Shown here: one piece after another, positions 23,000 through 32,350 of the stretch
Layout: each line of letters begins with the position of its first letter
Numbering within the stretch: position 1 is the stretch's first letter
Assembly: GCF_000735695.2 (NCBI RefSeq)
Contig: NZ_JASZ02000005.1
Coordinates: 1 to 64,000, forward strand
Direction of reading: 5' to 3'
DNA: 64,000 bases
Source of the DNA: Kaistella haifensis DSM 19056
Lineage (GTDB): Bacteria > Bacteroidota > Bacteroidia > Flavobacteriales > Weeksellaceae
Translations under genes and position numbers: made by a program
Notes under the pieces: model-generated
What the model saw: only the letters and a program-made list of their open reading frames with translations
What the model was told of the DNA's origin: nothing
The model's database searches: none

Positions 23000-24118
23000 T
23001 TAAGCAGATTTATGGATATATCGGGAGAGCTTGATTCCCAGGTCGGTCCACACAATTTTGGGATTTGCATTTCTTCCTAAATGATAATCGGCGGCGGAAA
23101 TTTCTTCTAAAATCGCTTCAATATTAGCTCCGTGGATATATTTCGAGAACCCTTCCCACTTGAAACCTCCGGAATTTATTTTTTTATAGACTAAATTTTC
23201 GCTTCCGTAATTTTGGAGCAGAGCCAATCGAAACATTTCTGAACAATAATCCAGGAAGTTTTTCTGTTTTTCGCGGTTCCAGTCGGCGATATTTTTTGCC
23301 CAGAATACAATATTTTTCAGGAATTCGGGTTTCTTTTTTACCTGAAATGCTTCGCGGACCCAGTTGATAAACAGCTGTTCGAACTCGCTATCTGTGTTTT
23401 CCGTGTTCAAAAGCTTTTGAGCGATGTTCCAATTTCCTTGCGCTTGAAAAACGATTTCGCGAAGTTTTTCTGCACTGATTTTATATTGATTTTGAATAAA
23501 AGATTCCATCGCCTCATCCTGAATTCTTGGGATTTCAACCAGCTGAGTTCGCGAAAGAATGGTAGGCAAAATATTATCGATATTCTCGGCAGTGAGGATG
23601 ATGTAGGTATCTTTCGGTGGTTCTTCTAGAAATTTCAGGAATTTATTGGCTGCAACATTATTCATTTTGTCGGCTTGCCAAATGATGAGAATCTTGCTGC
23701 CACCTTCGAAACTTTTAAGAGAGAATTTCTGGTTCAATTCTTCAATTTCGTCAGCGAAAATAGAGAGTTGCTTGTTCTGAGATTCCAAAATTCCGCTCCA
23801 ATCTTCATCGTTGGCATACAGATGTTCGAGGATCATTTCCCGAAAACTTTGCCGGAACGGATCGGTAAGTCCGCTGTTTTTTTCTTTGAAAACTGGAAAA
23901 CTTATATGCAAATCTAAATGGTTGAGGTGTTCTACCTTGGAGGAAGATAGTTCGTTTTCTCTTCGGAAAATCTCTTTAGAAAATGCCATTGCCAACGGCA
24001 AAGTTCCATAACCAGCTTTACCTACGAAGAGCTGCGCATGACCCACTCTCTTGTCTTCAATACTTTCTATAAGGAGGTTTTTGAGTTTCTCCTGACCGAC
24101 GATTTGTTCCCAATTCAT
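23000..24118 (-). CDS. holB: DNA polymerase III delta' subunit-like clamp-loader protein
   Basis: A 372-residue AAA+ protein of the clamp-loader family. The start MNWEQIVGQEKLKNLLIESI and HAQLFVGKAGYGTLPLAMAF match the delta' N-terminus; the Walker A is degraded (GKAGYGTL lacks the Lys-Ser/Thr pair in its usual place), as usual for the non-ATPase delta' subunit. KILIIWQADKMNNVAANKFL plus KFLEEPPKDTYIILTAENID and the sensor region LPTILSRTQLVEIPRI are classic. It helps to load the sliding clamp in replication. It is the last gene before a 270-bp gap toward the divergent outer-membrane gene; nothing but a weak -7 box was seen in that gap. Confidence 0.9.
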   Translation of the reverse strand: MNWEQIVGQEKLKNLLIESIEDKRVGHAQLFVGKAGYGTLPLAMAFSKEIFRRENELSSSKVEHLNHLDLHISFPVFKEKNSGLTDPFRQSFREMILEHLYANDEDWSGILESQNKQLSIFADEIEELNQKFSLKSFEGGSKILIIWQADKMNNVAANKFLKFLEEPPKDTYIILTAENIDNILPTILSRTQLVEIPRIQDEAMESFIQNQYKISAEKLREIVFQAQGNWNIAQKLLNTENTDSEFEQLFINWVREAFQVKKKPEFLKNIVFWAKNIADWNREKQKNFLDYCSEMFRLALLQNYGSENLVYKKINSGGFKWEGFSKYIHGANIEAILEEISAADYHLGRNANPKIVWTDLGIKLSRYIHKSA

Positions 24119-24355
24119 TTTTCAAAGATAAATAATTTTTAGAAGCAATTCATAGCGTTTTAATGAGCATAATCGTTTAGTTAATGCTTCTATTATGACA
24201 AGATTTTCAATTATTTTTCTTTATTCATTCAAATAATTATAGATTAATTTTTATATTTTTTTTGAATTTTGGTATCTTTTCAAATGAAAAATCCGTTCTA
24301 GAAGCCCTTAACAAACTTTAACCAAAGTAAATTTCCTCAATTCAGTAATATTTAG

Positions 24356-24363
24356 GATATTTG
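24356..24363 (+). promoter_or_regulatory. Weak -7 box before the outer-membrane gene
   Basis: GATATTTG, one mismatch from TAnnTTTG, 23 bp before the ATG at 24387. The remaining 24119-24386 gap is AT-rich with no other feature seen. Confidence 0.35.
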
Positions 24364-24386
24364 CGCATTATTTTTAAAAATAGAGA

Positions 24387-25661
24387 ATGAAAAGAATTTT
24401 TGTATTACCGCTGATCGCAGCAGGATTTTTCCTCAATGCGCAATCGATTGGTAATTCTCCTTACGCTGCCTTCGGAATCGGGGATGTGAAGTACGACAAC
24501 ACAACTGATGTGAATGCGATGGGCGGCATTTCTACTGCATATATCTGGGATTTCAACAACAATTTCAATTTCAGTAACCCTGCTGCGAATAAAAATTTGG
24601 AACTTACCACTGTAAAAGTAGAAGCAACCAATGAAAACAACTTTTTCAAAGCGGATTATGATAATATGAATGTGACCAAACATTCTACCTATCTTTCGAA
24701 TATTACAGTAGCATTCCCTATTTCTAGTAAAATAAAATTTGGTTTAGGTTACCAACCCTACAGCTCCAAAAAATATTCGATACTTAACAAAGAAACACTA
24801 GCCGATGAAACTATCAAAGCGAATCTTTTCCGTGGTGAAGGAACTTTGAGTACTGTGCAAGCGGCATTTTCTTATCAGGCTTCTCCGGAATTAGGATTTG
24901 GTCTTAGAACCAATTTCTACTTTGGAAATCTTTATGATATCAACGAACTTACCTATAGCAACGCCGAGTTGATCAATGGTTACGAGACCAAAAATAAAAT
25001 TAAAACCTTTAATTTTACCCTTGGTTCTGCTTATCAGAAAAAATACGGCACTGATAAAAAATTGACTTTAGGAGCAACTTATACTTTTGGTACTACCGGG
25101 AAAATGGAAACCAATTATACCAACAGTACCTATTATTATACCGATGGTGTTACCAAAAATAACGTAAGCATTATCGACGAAGATTTCAGTTCAGACAAAA
25201 ACCTAATTCCTATGGAATTCTCATTGGGAGCCGGTTATGGTCGCGATACAAAATGGTTTGTAGGAACTCAGTTCGACTTCAAAAAAGGGGAAACTATTCA
25301 ATTCTTGGGACAACCTTTTGCTAATGAAAATTCTTACAGAATTGCTGCAGGTGGTTGGTTTTTACCAAATTACAACAACTTCCGAAACTATTTTTCCAGA
25401 GTTACTTACCGTTACGGAGCTTATTACGAAAAAGGAAATCTAGCAATCAACGGAACCAATATCAATCAGTTCGCTTTAACCGGAGGCGTTACTTTGCCTT
25501 TCGAAAACAGAAGTGCAAGCAGAATGAGCGGCATCGATTTGGGTGTTGAAATCGGGAAAAGAGGAACTTTGGATAACAATTTGATCCGCCAAAATTTCAT
25601 CAACCTAAAAGTCGGAATCAACTTTGCCGATAAATGGTTTGTGAAACGTCTTTATGATTAA
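24387..25661 (+). CDS. Outer-membrane beta-barrel-like protein encoded upstream of lptC
   Basis: A 424-residue protein with a Sec signal (MKRIFVLPLIAAGFFLNAQ). After YAAFGIGDVKYDNTTDVNAM the mature chain consists of alternating strands ending in aromatic residues (GLGYQPYSS, GFGLRTNFYFGNLYD, LTLGATYTFGT, FSLGAGYGRDTKWFVGTQFDF, VTYRYGAYYEKG), and the last segment GINFADKWFVKRLYD reads like a terminal barrel strand region. This fits a transport-type barrel of the FadL/PorV kind or a related Bacteroidota family, not firmly identified. It is 3 bp from lptC, so the two are cotranscribed; a link to the envelope is likely, but a specific role in LPS export is not shown. Confidence 0.7.
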   Translation: MKRIFVLPLIAAGFFLNAQSIGNSPYAAFGIGDVKYDNTTDVNAMGGISTAYIWDFNNNFNFSNPAANKNLELTTVKVEATNENNFFKADYDNMNVTKHSTYLSNITVAFPISSKIKFGLGYQPYSSKKYSILNKETLADETIKANLFRGEGTLSTVQAAFSYQASPELGFGLRTNFYFGNLYDINELTYSNAELINGYETKNKIKTFNFTLGSAYQKKYGTDKKLTLGATYTFGTTGKMETNYTNSTYYYTDGVTKNNVSIIDEDFSSDKNLIPMEFSLGAGYGRDTKWFVGTQFDFKKGETIQFLGQPFANENSYRIAAGGWFLPNYNNFRNYFSRVTYRYGAYYEKGNLAINGTNINQFALTGGVTLPFENRSASRMSGIDLGVEIGKRGTLDNNLIRQNFINLKVGINFADKWFVKRLYD

Positions 25662-25664
25662 AAA

Positions 25665-26255
25665 ATGAAATTTTATAAGCAAATAATATCTAAAAATATA
25701 GCCGCCTTCCTAGGTTGTGCTATATTTTTTGGTTTAATTTCATGCGACGAAGACCTTACTCAGGTCAATAAAAACAAAAACACCAATTTCCCTTCGCAAA
25801 TCATTAATAATGCAAAGATTGTACAACGCGATTCCGGGATGGTAAAGCTGCGTGCTACCGCACCATTAATTGAAAAATACGAGTTTATCGACTCGCCCTA
25901 CAGCGTAGCAAAAAAAGGAATCAACATTCTTTTTTACGACAAGAAAAAACCTACAGTTCCTGGGAAAATCAATGCCAAATACGCTAAATTCGACGAGAAA
26001 AAGAAGTTCTACGAAGCAAAAGGAAATGTGAGAATCATCACTAACGAAAATCAGATTTTCGCGATGCAATCGGTGTATTGGGATCAAATAAAAAAAGAAA
26101 TTTACACCTCCGATACCGTTTTTGTAACCGATAAAGACGGTTCCACACTTGTTGGCACCAACGGAATGCGTGCAAAAGACGATTTCTCGGCATACACGTT
26201 CTACAACAATTCCGGGAACATCAACGCACAGAAAATTCCTGAAAAAGGAAAATAA
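25665..26255 (+). CDS. lptC: LptC-like LPS export component (lipoprotein form)
   Basis: A 196-residue protein with N-terminal hydrophobic segment and lipobox-like LISC (Cys27). The body is the LptC/OstA-type beta-jellyroll: GMVKLRATAPLIEKYEFID, GINILFYDKKKPTVPGKINA, AKFDEKKKFYEAKGNVRIIT, IYTSDTVFVTDKDGSTLVGTNGM. LptC receives LPS from the LptB2FG ABC transporter and passes it to LptA in the periplasm. Proteobacterial LptC is held by a membrane helix; the Cys suggests that this form may be lipid-anchored, a common Bacteroidota variant. It ends 29 bp before anmK. Confidence 0.82.
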   Translation: MKFYKQIISKNIAAFLGCAIFFGLISCDEDLTQVNKNKNTNFPSQIINNAKIVQRDSGMVKLRATAPLIEKYEFIDSPYSVAKKGINILFYDKKKPTVPGKINAKYAKFDEKKKFYEAKGNVRIITNENQIFAMQSVYWDQIKKEIYTSDTVFVTDKDGSTLVGTNGMRAKDDFSAYTFYNNSGNINAQKIPEKGK

Positions 26256-26284
26256 TTTTTCGTAAATTCGGGGAAATATTTTCT

Positions 26285-27331
26285 ATGACCTTTAACGCAA
26301 TCGGCTTAATGTCGGGAACAAGCCTTGACGGGCTTGATATTTGTTGCGCAACCTGCACCAAAGAAAATTCCCGGTGGAAATTCCACATTCAGCATGCAGA
26401 AACACTTCCCTATTCAGATTTTTGGGAGGAATCACTTCGAAATGCCATTCATTTAAATGCGGAAGAACTTTTGGCTTTCAATTCAGAATATGGATTTTAT
26501 TTGGGCGAAAAAGTAAAGGAATTCATCACCAGTAATTCTTTAAAAAACATAGATATAATCGCATCTCACGGTCATACTGTTTTTCATCAACCTGAAAAAA
26601 AATTTACTTTGCAAATCGGCGACGGAAGAGCAATAAAACTGTTAAATAAAATTCCGGTCGTTTACGATTTCAGAAGTCAGGATGTATTGATGGGCGGAAA
26701 CGGGGCTCCACTAGTTCCTATTGGTGATGAATTGCTGTTTTCCGATTTTGACGCGTGCTTAAATCTCGGTGGATTTTCGAATATTTCTTTTAAAAAAGAT
26801 GGAAAAAGAATCGCTTTTGATATTTGTCCGGTGAATATTGTTTTGAATAAATTTGCGCAACTTCTTCACCAAAAGTATGATGAATATGGAAATCTAGCTA
26901 AAAATGGAATCATCAATGAAGAGATTTTAGCAACATTAAATTCCATTGAATTTTATCAAAAAACACCACCAAAATCTTTAGGAATTGAGTGGGTGAATGA
27001 AAATATTTTCCCGAAATTATTTGATGAAACTCCAGAAAATATTTTGGCAACTTTTACCGAACATATTGCGGATCAAATTGCAACTGTTTTCAATGATTAT
27101 CAATTGAAAAACGTATTTTTTACCGGCGGCGGAACATATAATTCCTTTTTGCTGGAGAAAATAAAACTCAAAACTGAAACCGAAATCATTGTTCCCGACA
27201 AAAGAATTATTGATTTCAAAGAAGCTCTAATCTTTGCATTGATGGGAGTTTTAAAACTTAATAACGAAATAAATGTATTGAGTTCCGCGACAGGCAGTTC
27301 TGCAGATCATTCTACCGGAATATTAATTTAA
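26285..27331 (+). CDS. anmK: Anhydro-N-acetylmuramic acid kinase
   Basis: A 348-residue sugar kinase of the ASKHA fold that hydrolyses and phosphorylates 1,6-anhydro-MurNAc to MurNAc-6-P in cell-wall recycling. Hallmarks: IGLMSGTSLDGLDICC at the N-terminus (phosphate 1), SHGHTVFHQPEKKFTLQIGDG, YDFRSQDVLMGGNGAPLVPIGDELLF, LNLGGFSNISF, DICPVNIVLN, and VFFTGGGTYN near the C-terminus for adenosine binding. Length fits the family. It lies downstream of lptC and 18 bp upstream of the GNAT-nitrilase fusion gene. Confidence 0.96.
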   Translation: MTFNAIGLMSGTSLDGLDICCATCTKENSRWKFHIQHAETLPYSDFWEESLRNAIHLNAEELLAFNSEYGFYLGEKVKEFITSNSLKNIDIIASHGHTVFHQPEKKFTLQIGDGRAIKLLNKIPVVYDFRSQDVLMGGNGAPLVPIGDELLFSDFDACLNLGGFSNISFKKDGKRIAFDICPVNIVLNKFAQLLHQKYDEYGNLAKNGIINEEILATLNSIEFYQKTPPKSLGIEWVNENIFPKLFDETPENILATFTEHIADQIATVFNDYQLKNVFFTGGGTYNSFLLEKIKLKTETEIIVPDKRIIDFKEALIFALMGVLKLNNEINVLSSATGSSADHSTGILI

Positions 27332-27349
27332 CTTAAAAAATAAAAATTT

Positions 27350-28867
27350 ATGCAAATAGATATCAGAAAATTATCGATCGACGATTATGACGAACTGAAA
27401 GAAACGATGCAAAAAGCTTATCCCACGATGTCGGAAAGTATTTGGTCCAAAAAAAGCATCCAAAAACTGCTTAAAATCTTCCGTGACGGACAAATCTGTA
27501 TCACGGTTGATGGGAAAATTGCTGCAGTTGCGCTTTCTTTAATTGTTCAATACGAACTGTACGGAGACGACCATACCTATAAAGAAATTACAGGAAATTA
27601 CACGTTCAACACACATTCCGACACCGGAAATGTGCTATACGGAATTGAAGTTTTTGTGGATCCAGAATACCGAAAATTGCGTTTGGCGCGCAGACTTTAT
27701 GACGTAAGAAAAGAGCTCTGCGAAACCTTGAATTTAAAATCGATTATGGTAGGTGGAAGAATTCCAAATTATCATCTTCACAGCGCTGAACTTTCGCCGA
27801 GAGCGTACATCCAAAAGGTGAGAAATAAGGAAATTTATGATCCTGTTTTGAGTTTTCAGTTGGCCAATAATTTTTTGCCGGTAAGAATTTTAAAAAACTA
27901 TCTTCCGGAAGATGTACATTCAGAAGAGAATGCGGTTTTGCTGCAATGGAACAACATTTATTACAGCAAAAAACCAAATACCATGCAGGATTCGGTAATC
28001 CGACTTGGATTGGTACAATGGCAAATGCGACATTTCAAAACCATCGATGCATTTTATGAACAAGTGGAATTTTTCGTGAATGTAATGGCAGATTACAAAT
28101 CAGATTTTATTTTGTTTCCGGAACTTTTCAACACGCCTTTGCTTGCGCCTTTCAACCATCTTTCGGAAAGAGAAAGTATGTTTAAATTGGCTGAACTCAC
28201 CGAAGAAATTAAATTGAAACTTTCGGAATTTGCAATCGGTTACAATATCAATATTATCGCCGGAAGTATGCCTTTGGTGGACAATGGAGAACTTTACAAC
28301 ATCAGTTATTTGCTTCACCGTGACGGTAAAATAGATGAACATAGAAAAATCCACATCACACCGAACGAAAAGAAATATTACGGAATGAAAGGTGGAAACG
28401 AAATAAAAGTGATTGATACCGATTGCGGAAAAGTTGGTTTGGTGATTTGTTATGACGTCGAATTCCCGGAATTACCGAGGATTTTGGCAGATCAAGGAAT
28501 GAAAATTCTATTTGTTCCTTACCTTACCGACACGCAGAATGCTTATACCCGAGTTCGTCATTGTGCTGCAGCAAGAGCCATAGAAAACGAGTGTTATGTC
28601 GCCATCGCGGGTTGTGTAGGAAATTTGCCGGGGGTGAATAATATGGACATCCAGTTTGGTCAAGCGTCGGTTTTCACCCCATCAGATTTTGCGTTTCCTT
28701 CGAATGCAATCAAGGGAGAAGCGACGCCGAATACGGAAACTACACTCATCGTTGATGTAGATTTGAATTTGTTGAAAGAACTTCATCATTACGGTGCAGT
28801 TCGAACGATGTCGGATCGAAGAAGAGACTTGTACGACACTGTCAATCTCAATACGGAAGCAGAATAA
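27350..28867 (+). CDS. GNAT acetyltransferase-nitrilase (carbon-nitrogen hydrolase) fusion
   Basis: A 505-residue two-domain cytosolic protein. Residues 1-200 are a GNAT fold (IRKLSIDDYDELKETMQKAY, GIEVFVDPEYRKLRLARRLY with the acetyl-CoA loop, IMVGGRIPNYH). Residues about 215-500 are a nitrilase-superfamily hydrolase with the full catalytic set: Glu in ILFPELFN, Lys in RKIHITPNEKKYYG, Cys in LVICYDVEFPEL, plus a second Glu region before RTMSDRRRDLYD. Such fusions are known in several bacterial phyla, but their substrate is not established; amide or N-acyl chemistry is expected. A terminator follows at 28871-28904. Confidence 0.9.
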   Translation: MQIDIRKLSIDDYDELKETMQKAYPTMSESIWSKKSIQKLLKIFRDGQICITVDGKIAAVALSLIVQYELYGDDHTYKEITGNYTFNTHSDTGNVLYGIEVFVDPEYRKLRLARRLYDVRKELCETLNLKSIMVGGRIPNYHLHSAELSPRAYIQKVRNKEIYDPVLSFQLANNFLPVRILKNYLPEDVHSEENAVLLQWNNIYYSKKPNTMQDSVIRLGLVQWQMRHFKTIDAFYEQVEFFVNVMADYKSDFILFPELFNTPLLAPFNHLSERESMFKLAELTEEIKLKLSEFAIGYNINIIAGSMPLVDNGELYNISYLLHRDGKIDEHRKIHITPNEKKYYGMKGGNEIKVIDTDCGKVGLVICYDVEFPELPRILADQGMKILFVPYLTDTQNAYTRVRHCAAARAIENECYVAIAGCVGNLPGVNNMDIQFGQASVFTPSDFAFPSNAIKGEATPNTETTLIVDVDLNLLKELHHYGAVRTMSDRRRDLYDTVNLNTEAE

Positions 28868-28870
28868 AAG

Positions 28871-28904
28871 AAAAATCCCGAAGTTTTTAATTTCGGGATT
28901 TTTT
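28871..28904. terminator. Bidirectional terminator between the GNAT-nitrilase and TonB-receptor genes
   Basis: AAAAATCCCGAA-gttttt-aaTTTCGGGATTTTTT hairpin between convergent genes. Confidence 0.8.
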
Positions 28905-28923
28905 ATGTTTAAAGTTTAAATTA

Positions 28924-31383
28924 TTATAGTTTAAAATCGAGTTTCACATTGAAGAATCTGCCTGTCAAGCGAACCGGAACCGGATAATTGTAATTGGTAG
29001 AAACATCATTAATCCACTGGTTTGCAACGGTATTACTGATATTAAATGCATTGAAAATCTGCACTCCCAAAGTCAATTCCTTGAAATTCCCCCAGAAACC
29101 GCCGTTCACTTTATTGTCTTTTTGATCGATAAAAACTTTGGACAAACCAATATCGACTCTTTTATAAGAAGGCAAAGTTCTTTGGTATTGATAAGGCGCT
29201 TCAAAATCGGGTTTACCATTTTCATCCAAAGAAATTGGGGTTCCGGAAGGCAATCCGTTAGCGTAAGTTAAGGTAAGATTTACGCGCATTGAAGGGAATT
29301 TAGGCATATAATCCTGATAAAACATCGAGAATCGGAAACGCGGGTCCGTCGGTCTTGGAATATATCCTTTTCCATCGATATTTTCATACACTCTTGCGTA
29401 GCTCGCAGAAACCCATGAATCAACTCCGGGAACAAACTCTCCGAATAACCTCGCATCCACTCCATACGCATACCCTTCCGAATTATTTTTACCGGAATAG
29501 CGAATTCTCACATTGTCCAAATAATACGGAATTAAGTTATCCATTTTCTTGTAATACGCTTCAGTAGTTAGTTTGAAAGGTCTATCAACCATTCGGAATT
29601 CAAAATCATTGGACAGAATAACCTGCATCGAACGTTGGGATTTAATTTCCGAATTGAAATTCCCATCCAAATCTTTAATCTCTTTATAGAAAGGCGATTG
29701 ATAATAAATTCCTCCTGCAATTTTGAAAAGCATATCCATATCCCAATCTGGTTTTATGGCGAATTGCGCTCTCGGTGAAATAATGGTTTCATCATTGAAA
29801 TCCCAATGAGAAGCCCTCACACCGGCATTTACGAAAACTCTGTTGGTTCCCCAATAGAATTTTTTTGAAAATTGTGCATATCCGGAAAGTCTGGTCGGCT
29901 GAATATGATTGGAACCTGCAATATTGAATTTCAAACGCAAATCATCAGCATTTAAAGTTCCCGGCGTCGTGTAATCAATCGGGGTGCTATATCCCAAAGA
30001 ATCCACAAGTTGCCATTCATTAGTAAGGTCTTTTAGATTTTCTTTTTCGAATTTCAATCCGACTTCAAAATCGGTATTTATATCAGGAGAAAAACGAGAT
30101 TTAAGTTGTGTTCCGTAGGTTTTTACCAATAAATCGTTTCTCGCGTGATCGATTTGTCCTCCTACATCATACGAAGTTACAGGCTCGCCGGTAATTGGAT
30201 CGAAAGTTTGTAAGCGATATGCAGAAGCAATCGAATAATATTCTCTTTCACGGTTTTGGTAGGCGAAATTATCTAAGGTAAAAGACCATTTATTGTTGGG
30301 TTTAAAGTTGATTGATGCAGTTCCCATCATATTTTTGTAGGCATCATCTTCCTTTCCATTGTAGAAAACGGTAAGTTTCAAAGGCGTTTGCAAACTTCCG
30401 AAATCGACTTCTTTTACCTTGGGAACCATTTCATAATCATTCTTGCTGTAATATCCAATGAATGAAATATTCCATTTGTCATTAAATTTATAATTGATAT
30501 TCGACTGAAAATCCATGTATTGTGGATTGAAATCTGTATCTTCATTCAAAGTATTAAGGACCAAATTGGTATTTCTGTATCGTCCGGAAAACAAAGCCGA
30601 AAACTTCTTATTCTTGGAAGCAAATCCGGTTGAAAGTCTTCCACCAATTAAACTCGCCTCACCAGCAACTTCAAATTTAGTAGGTTGGCGGTAATAAATA
30701 TTCAATGCTGAAGACATTTTGTCTCCATATTTCGCTTCAAAACCGCCGGCGGAAAAATTAATCGCTTGAACCATATCGGGATTGATGATGCTCATCCCTT
30801 CTTGCAAAGAATTTCGGATCAAAAAAGGACGATAGATTTCAATATCATTGATGTAAATAAGGTTTTCATCATAGTTTCCGCCTCTTACCATGTATTGCGA
30901 AGAAAGTTCGGTATTGGAATTCACGGAAGGCAAAGTCTTCAACAATCCTTCAACACCACCGGAAAGCGAAGAAACCTGTTGTGCTTCTTTCGCGGAAATT
31001 TCAACAGAAGTTAAATCTGTAATCTTTGGTTTCCCTTTTTTCTGAAAAACCACCTCCTGAATTTGCGATTCTCTTTCAGATTTTACAAATAAAACATTGA
31101 TATGCTGTACTTTTGGACTGGTTTTAATATTTTTACTAAAACCTCTGAAAGTTTCCTTTTGTACCGAAAGCGTTTCCTCTGAACTGGCAATTGGAATCTT
31201 CACAAAACCGTTTCCATCGGTTGTGAAATTTTGGTTATTATAAGAAACATTAGCTTGCGAAACAGGAGTTCCATTCTCGTCAAGAACTTTAAGATTGATC
31301 TGCGAAAAAGCAAAAGCCGGTAAAAATACAAGGAGTAAATGGAGTTTTTTCAATGCGAGTAATTTAGATTTTAAAGATAACAA
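28924..31383 (-). CDS. TonB-dependent outer-membrane receptor with carboxypeptidase-like N-domain
   Basis: An 819-residue outer-membrane receptor. A signal peptide (ending AFAFSQ) is followed by a carboxypeptidase-regulatory-like domain (INLKVLDENGTPVSQANVSY, residues 28-110), a plug domain (SGGVEGLLKTLPSVNSNTELSSQYMVRGGNYDENLIYINDIEIYR) and a 22-strand-type barrel ending in the aromatic residues FFNVKLDFKL. It should import a substrate with TonB/ExbBD energy; no SusD-like partner is adjacent, and the substrate is unknown. It starts 4 bp behind kdsA, so both are probably one operon, but this may reflect only gene packing. Confidence 0.9.
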   Translation of the reverse strand: MLSLKSKLLALKKLHLLLVFLPAFAFSQINLKVLDENGTPVSQANVSYNNQNFTTDGNGFVKIPIASSEETLSVQKETFRGFSKNIKTSPKVQHINVLFVKSERESQIQEVVFQKKGKPKITDLTSVEISAKEAQQVSSLSGGVEGLLKTLPSVNSNTELSSQYMVRGGNYDENLIYINDIEIYRPFLIRNSLQEGMSIINPDMVQAINFSAGGFEAKYGDKMSSALNIYYRQPTKFEVAGEASLIGGRLSTGFASKNKKFSALFSGRYRNTNLVLNTLNEDTDFNPQYMDFQSNINYKFNDKWNISFIGYYSKNDYEMVPKVKEVDFGSLQTPLKLTVFYNGKEDDAYKNMMGTASINFKPNNKWSFTLDNFAYQNREREYYSIASAYRLQTFDPITGEPVTSYDVGGQIDHARNDLLVKTYGTQLKSRFSPDINTDFEVGLKFEKENLKDLTNEWQLVDSLGYSTPIDYTTPGTLNADDLRLKFNIAGSNHIQPTRLSGYAQFSKKFYWGTNRVFVNAGVRASHWDFNDETIISPRAQFAIKPDWDMDMLFKIAGGIYYQSPFYKEIKDLDGNFNSEIKSQRSMQVILSNDFEFRMVDRPFKLTTEAYYKKMDNLIPYYLDNVRIRYSGKNNSEGYAYGVDARLFGEFVPGVDSWVSASYARVYENIDGKGYIPRPTDPRFRFSMFYQDYMPKFPSMRVNLTLTYANGLPSGTPISLDENGKPDFEAPYQYQRTLPSYKRVDIGLSKVFIDQKDNKVNGGFWGNFKELTLGVQIFNAFNISNTVANQWINDVSTNYNYPVPVRLTGRFFNVKLDFKL

Positions 31384-31387
31384 AAAA

Positions 31388-32197
31388 TTACAAAATCGCT
31401 TCTCTCACTCTGGTTAATTTCTGAAGCAAATCCTCCAATTTGTCAAGTTGCAACATATTTGCACCATCCGAAAGTGCGGTAGCCGGAGTTGGATGTGTTT
31501 CCAGGAAAAGTCCGTCTGCTCCAACAGCAATTCCAGCTTTGGCGATGGTTTCAATTAATTCCGGACGACCACCTGTAACGCCGGAATTTTGATTCGGTTG
31601 TTGCAAAGAATGCGTTACATCCAAAATCACCGGCGCATAATTTTGCATTGTTGGAATTCCGCGGAAATCCACCACTAAATCGGTATAACCAAAGGTATTC
31701 CCACGTTCGATAATCGCAGTTTTGCTGTTGCCAGAATCTACTACTTTTTCCACCGCAAATTTCATGGATTCCGGAGAAAGAAACTGACCTTTCTTCAAGG
31801 TGATGCATTTTCCGGTTTTTGCAGCAGCGACCAATAAATCGGTTTGCCTAACCAAAAACGCAGGAATCTGCAATACATCTACATAATTTGCGGCCAAAGC
31901 AGCGTGTTCATTTTCATGGATATCGGTCGTAGTGGGAATATTGAAGGTTTCCCCTACTTTTTTTAGAATTTCCAAAGATTTTTCCTCACCGATGGTCGTG
32001 AATGAATCAACACGGCTTCGGTTGGCTTTCTTAAAACTGCCTTTGAAGATGTACGGAATTTCGAATTTATTGGTAAGTTCTACAACTTTTTCGGCGATTC
32101 TCAGTGCCATATCTTCACCTTCAATAATGCACGGACCAGCGATCAGAAAGAAGTTTTTGGAATTTTTGTGATGGATGTTTTCTAAGTATTGAATCAT
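31388..32197 (-). CDS. kdsA: 3-deoxy-8-phosphooctulonate synthase
   Basis: A 269-residue TIM-barrel enzyme that condenses arabinose 5-phosphate with phosphoenolpyruvate to Kdo-8-phosphate for the LPS inner core. Motifs: FFLIAGPCIIEGEDMALRIA, IFKGSFKKANRSR, TTDIHENEHAALAANYVDVLQIPAFLVRQTDLLVAAA, LKKGQFLSPESM, ERGNTFGYTDLVVDFRGIP, DVTHSLQQPN and the C-terminal AVGADGLFLETHP. Length is as usual for the family. Its promoter shows TATTTTTG at 32236-32243. Together with lptC it shows that this organism makes Kdo-containing LPS. Confidence 0.97.
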   Translation of the reverse strand: MIQYLENIHHKNSKNFFLIAGPCIIEGEDMALRIAEKVVELTNKFEIPYIFKGSFKKANRSRVDSFTTIGEEKSLEILKKVGETFNIPTTTDIHENEHAALAANYVDVLQIPAFLVRQTDLLVAAAKTGKCITLKKGQFLSPESMKFAVEKVVDSGNSKTAIIERGNTFGYTDLVVDFRGIPTMQNYAPVILDVTHSLQQPNQNSGVTGGRPELIETIAKAGIAVGADGLFLETHPTPATALSDGANMLQLDKLEDLLQKLTRVREAIL

Positions 32198-32235
32198 TGT
32201 TTTTCGGTTTTAAGTAAAATCTTAAATTAAGATTT

Positions 32236-32243
32236 CAAAAATA
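32236..32243 (-). promoter_or_regulatory. -7 box of kdsA
   Basis: Minus-strand TATTTTTG, a full TAnnTTTG match, 39 bp before the ATG. Confidence 0.5.
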
Positions 32244-32302
32244 CGGATTTTTTCAATGCATCTATTTTTAAGTTTCAGCTAAAACCAATTGATCGAACTT
32301 AA

Positions 32303-32327
32303 TAAAAAAAGCGAGCTAAAGCCCGCC
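32303..32327 (-). terminator. Terminator behind the DUF1697 gene
   Basis: Minus strand GCGGGC-TTTA-GCTCGC (one G-U pair) followed by TTTTTTT, separating the DUF2723-DUF1697 unit from kdsA. Confidence 0.75.
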
Positions 32328-32350
32328 TTACATCATTATTTTTTTCAGAA

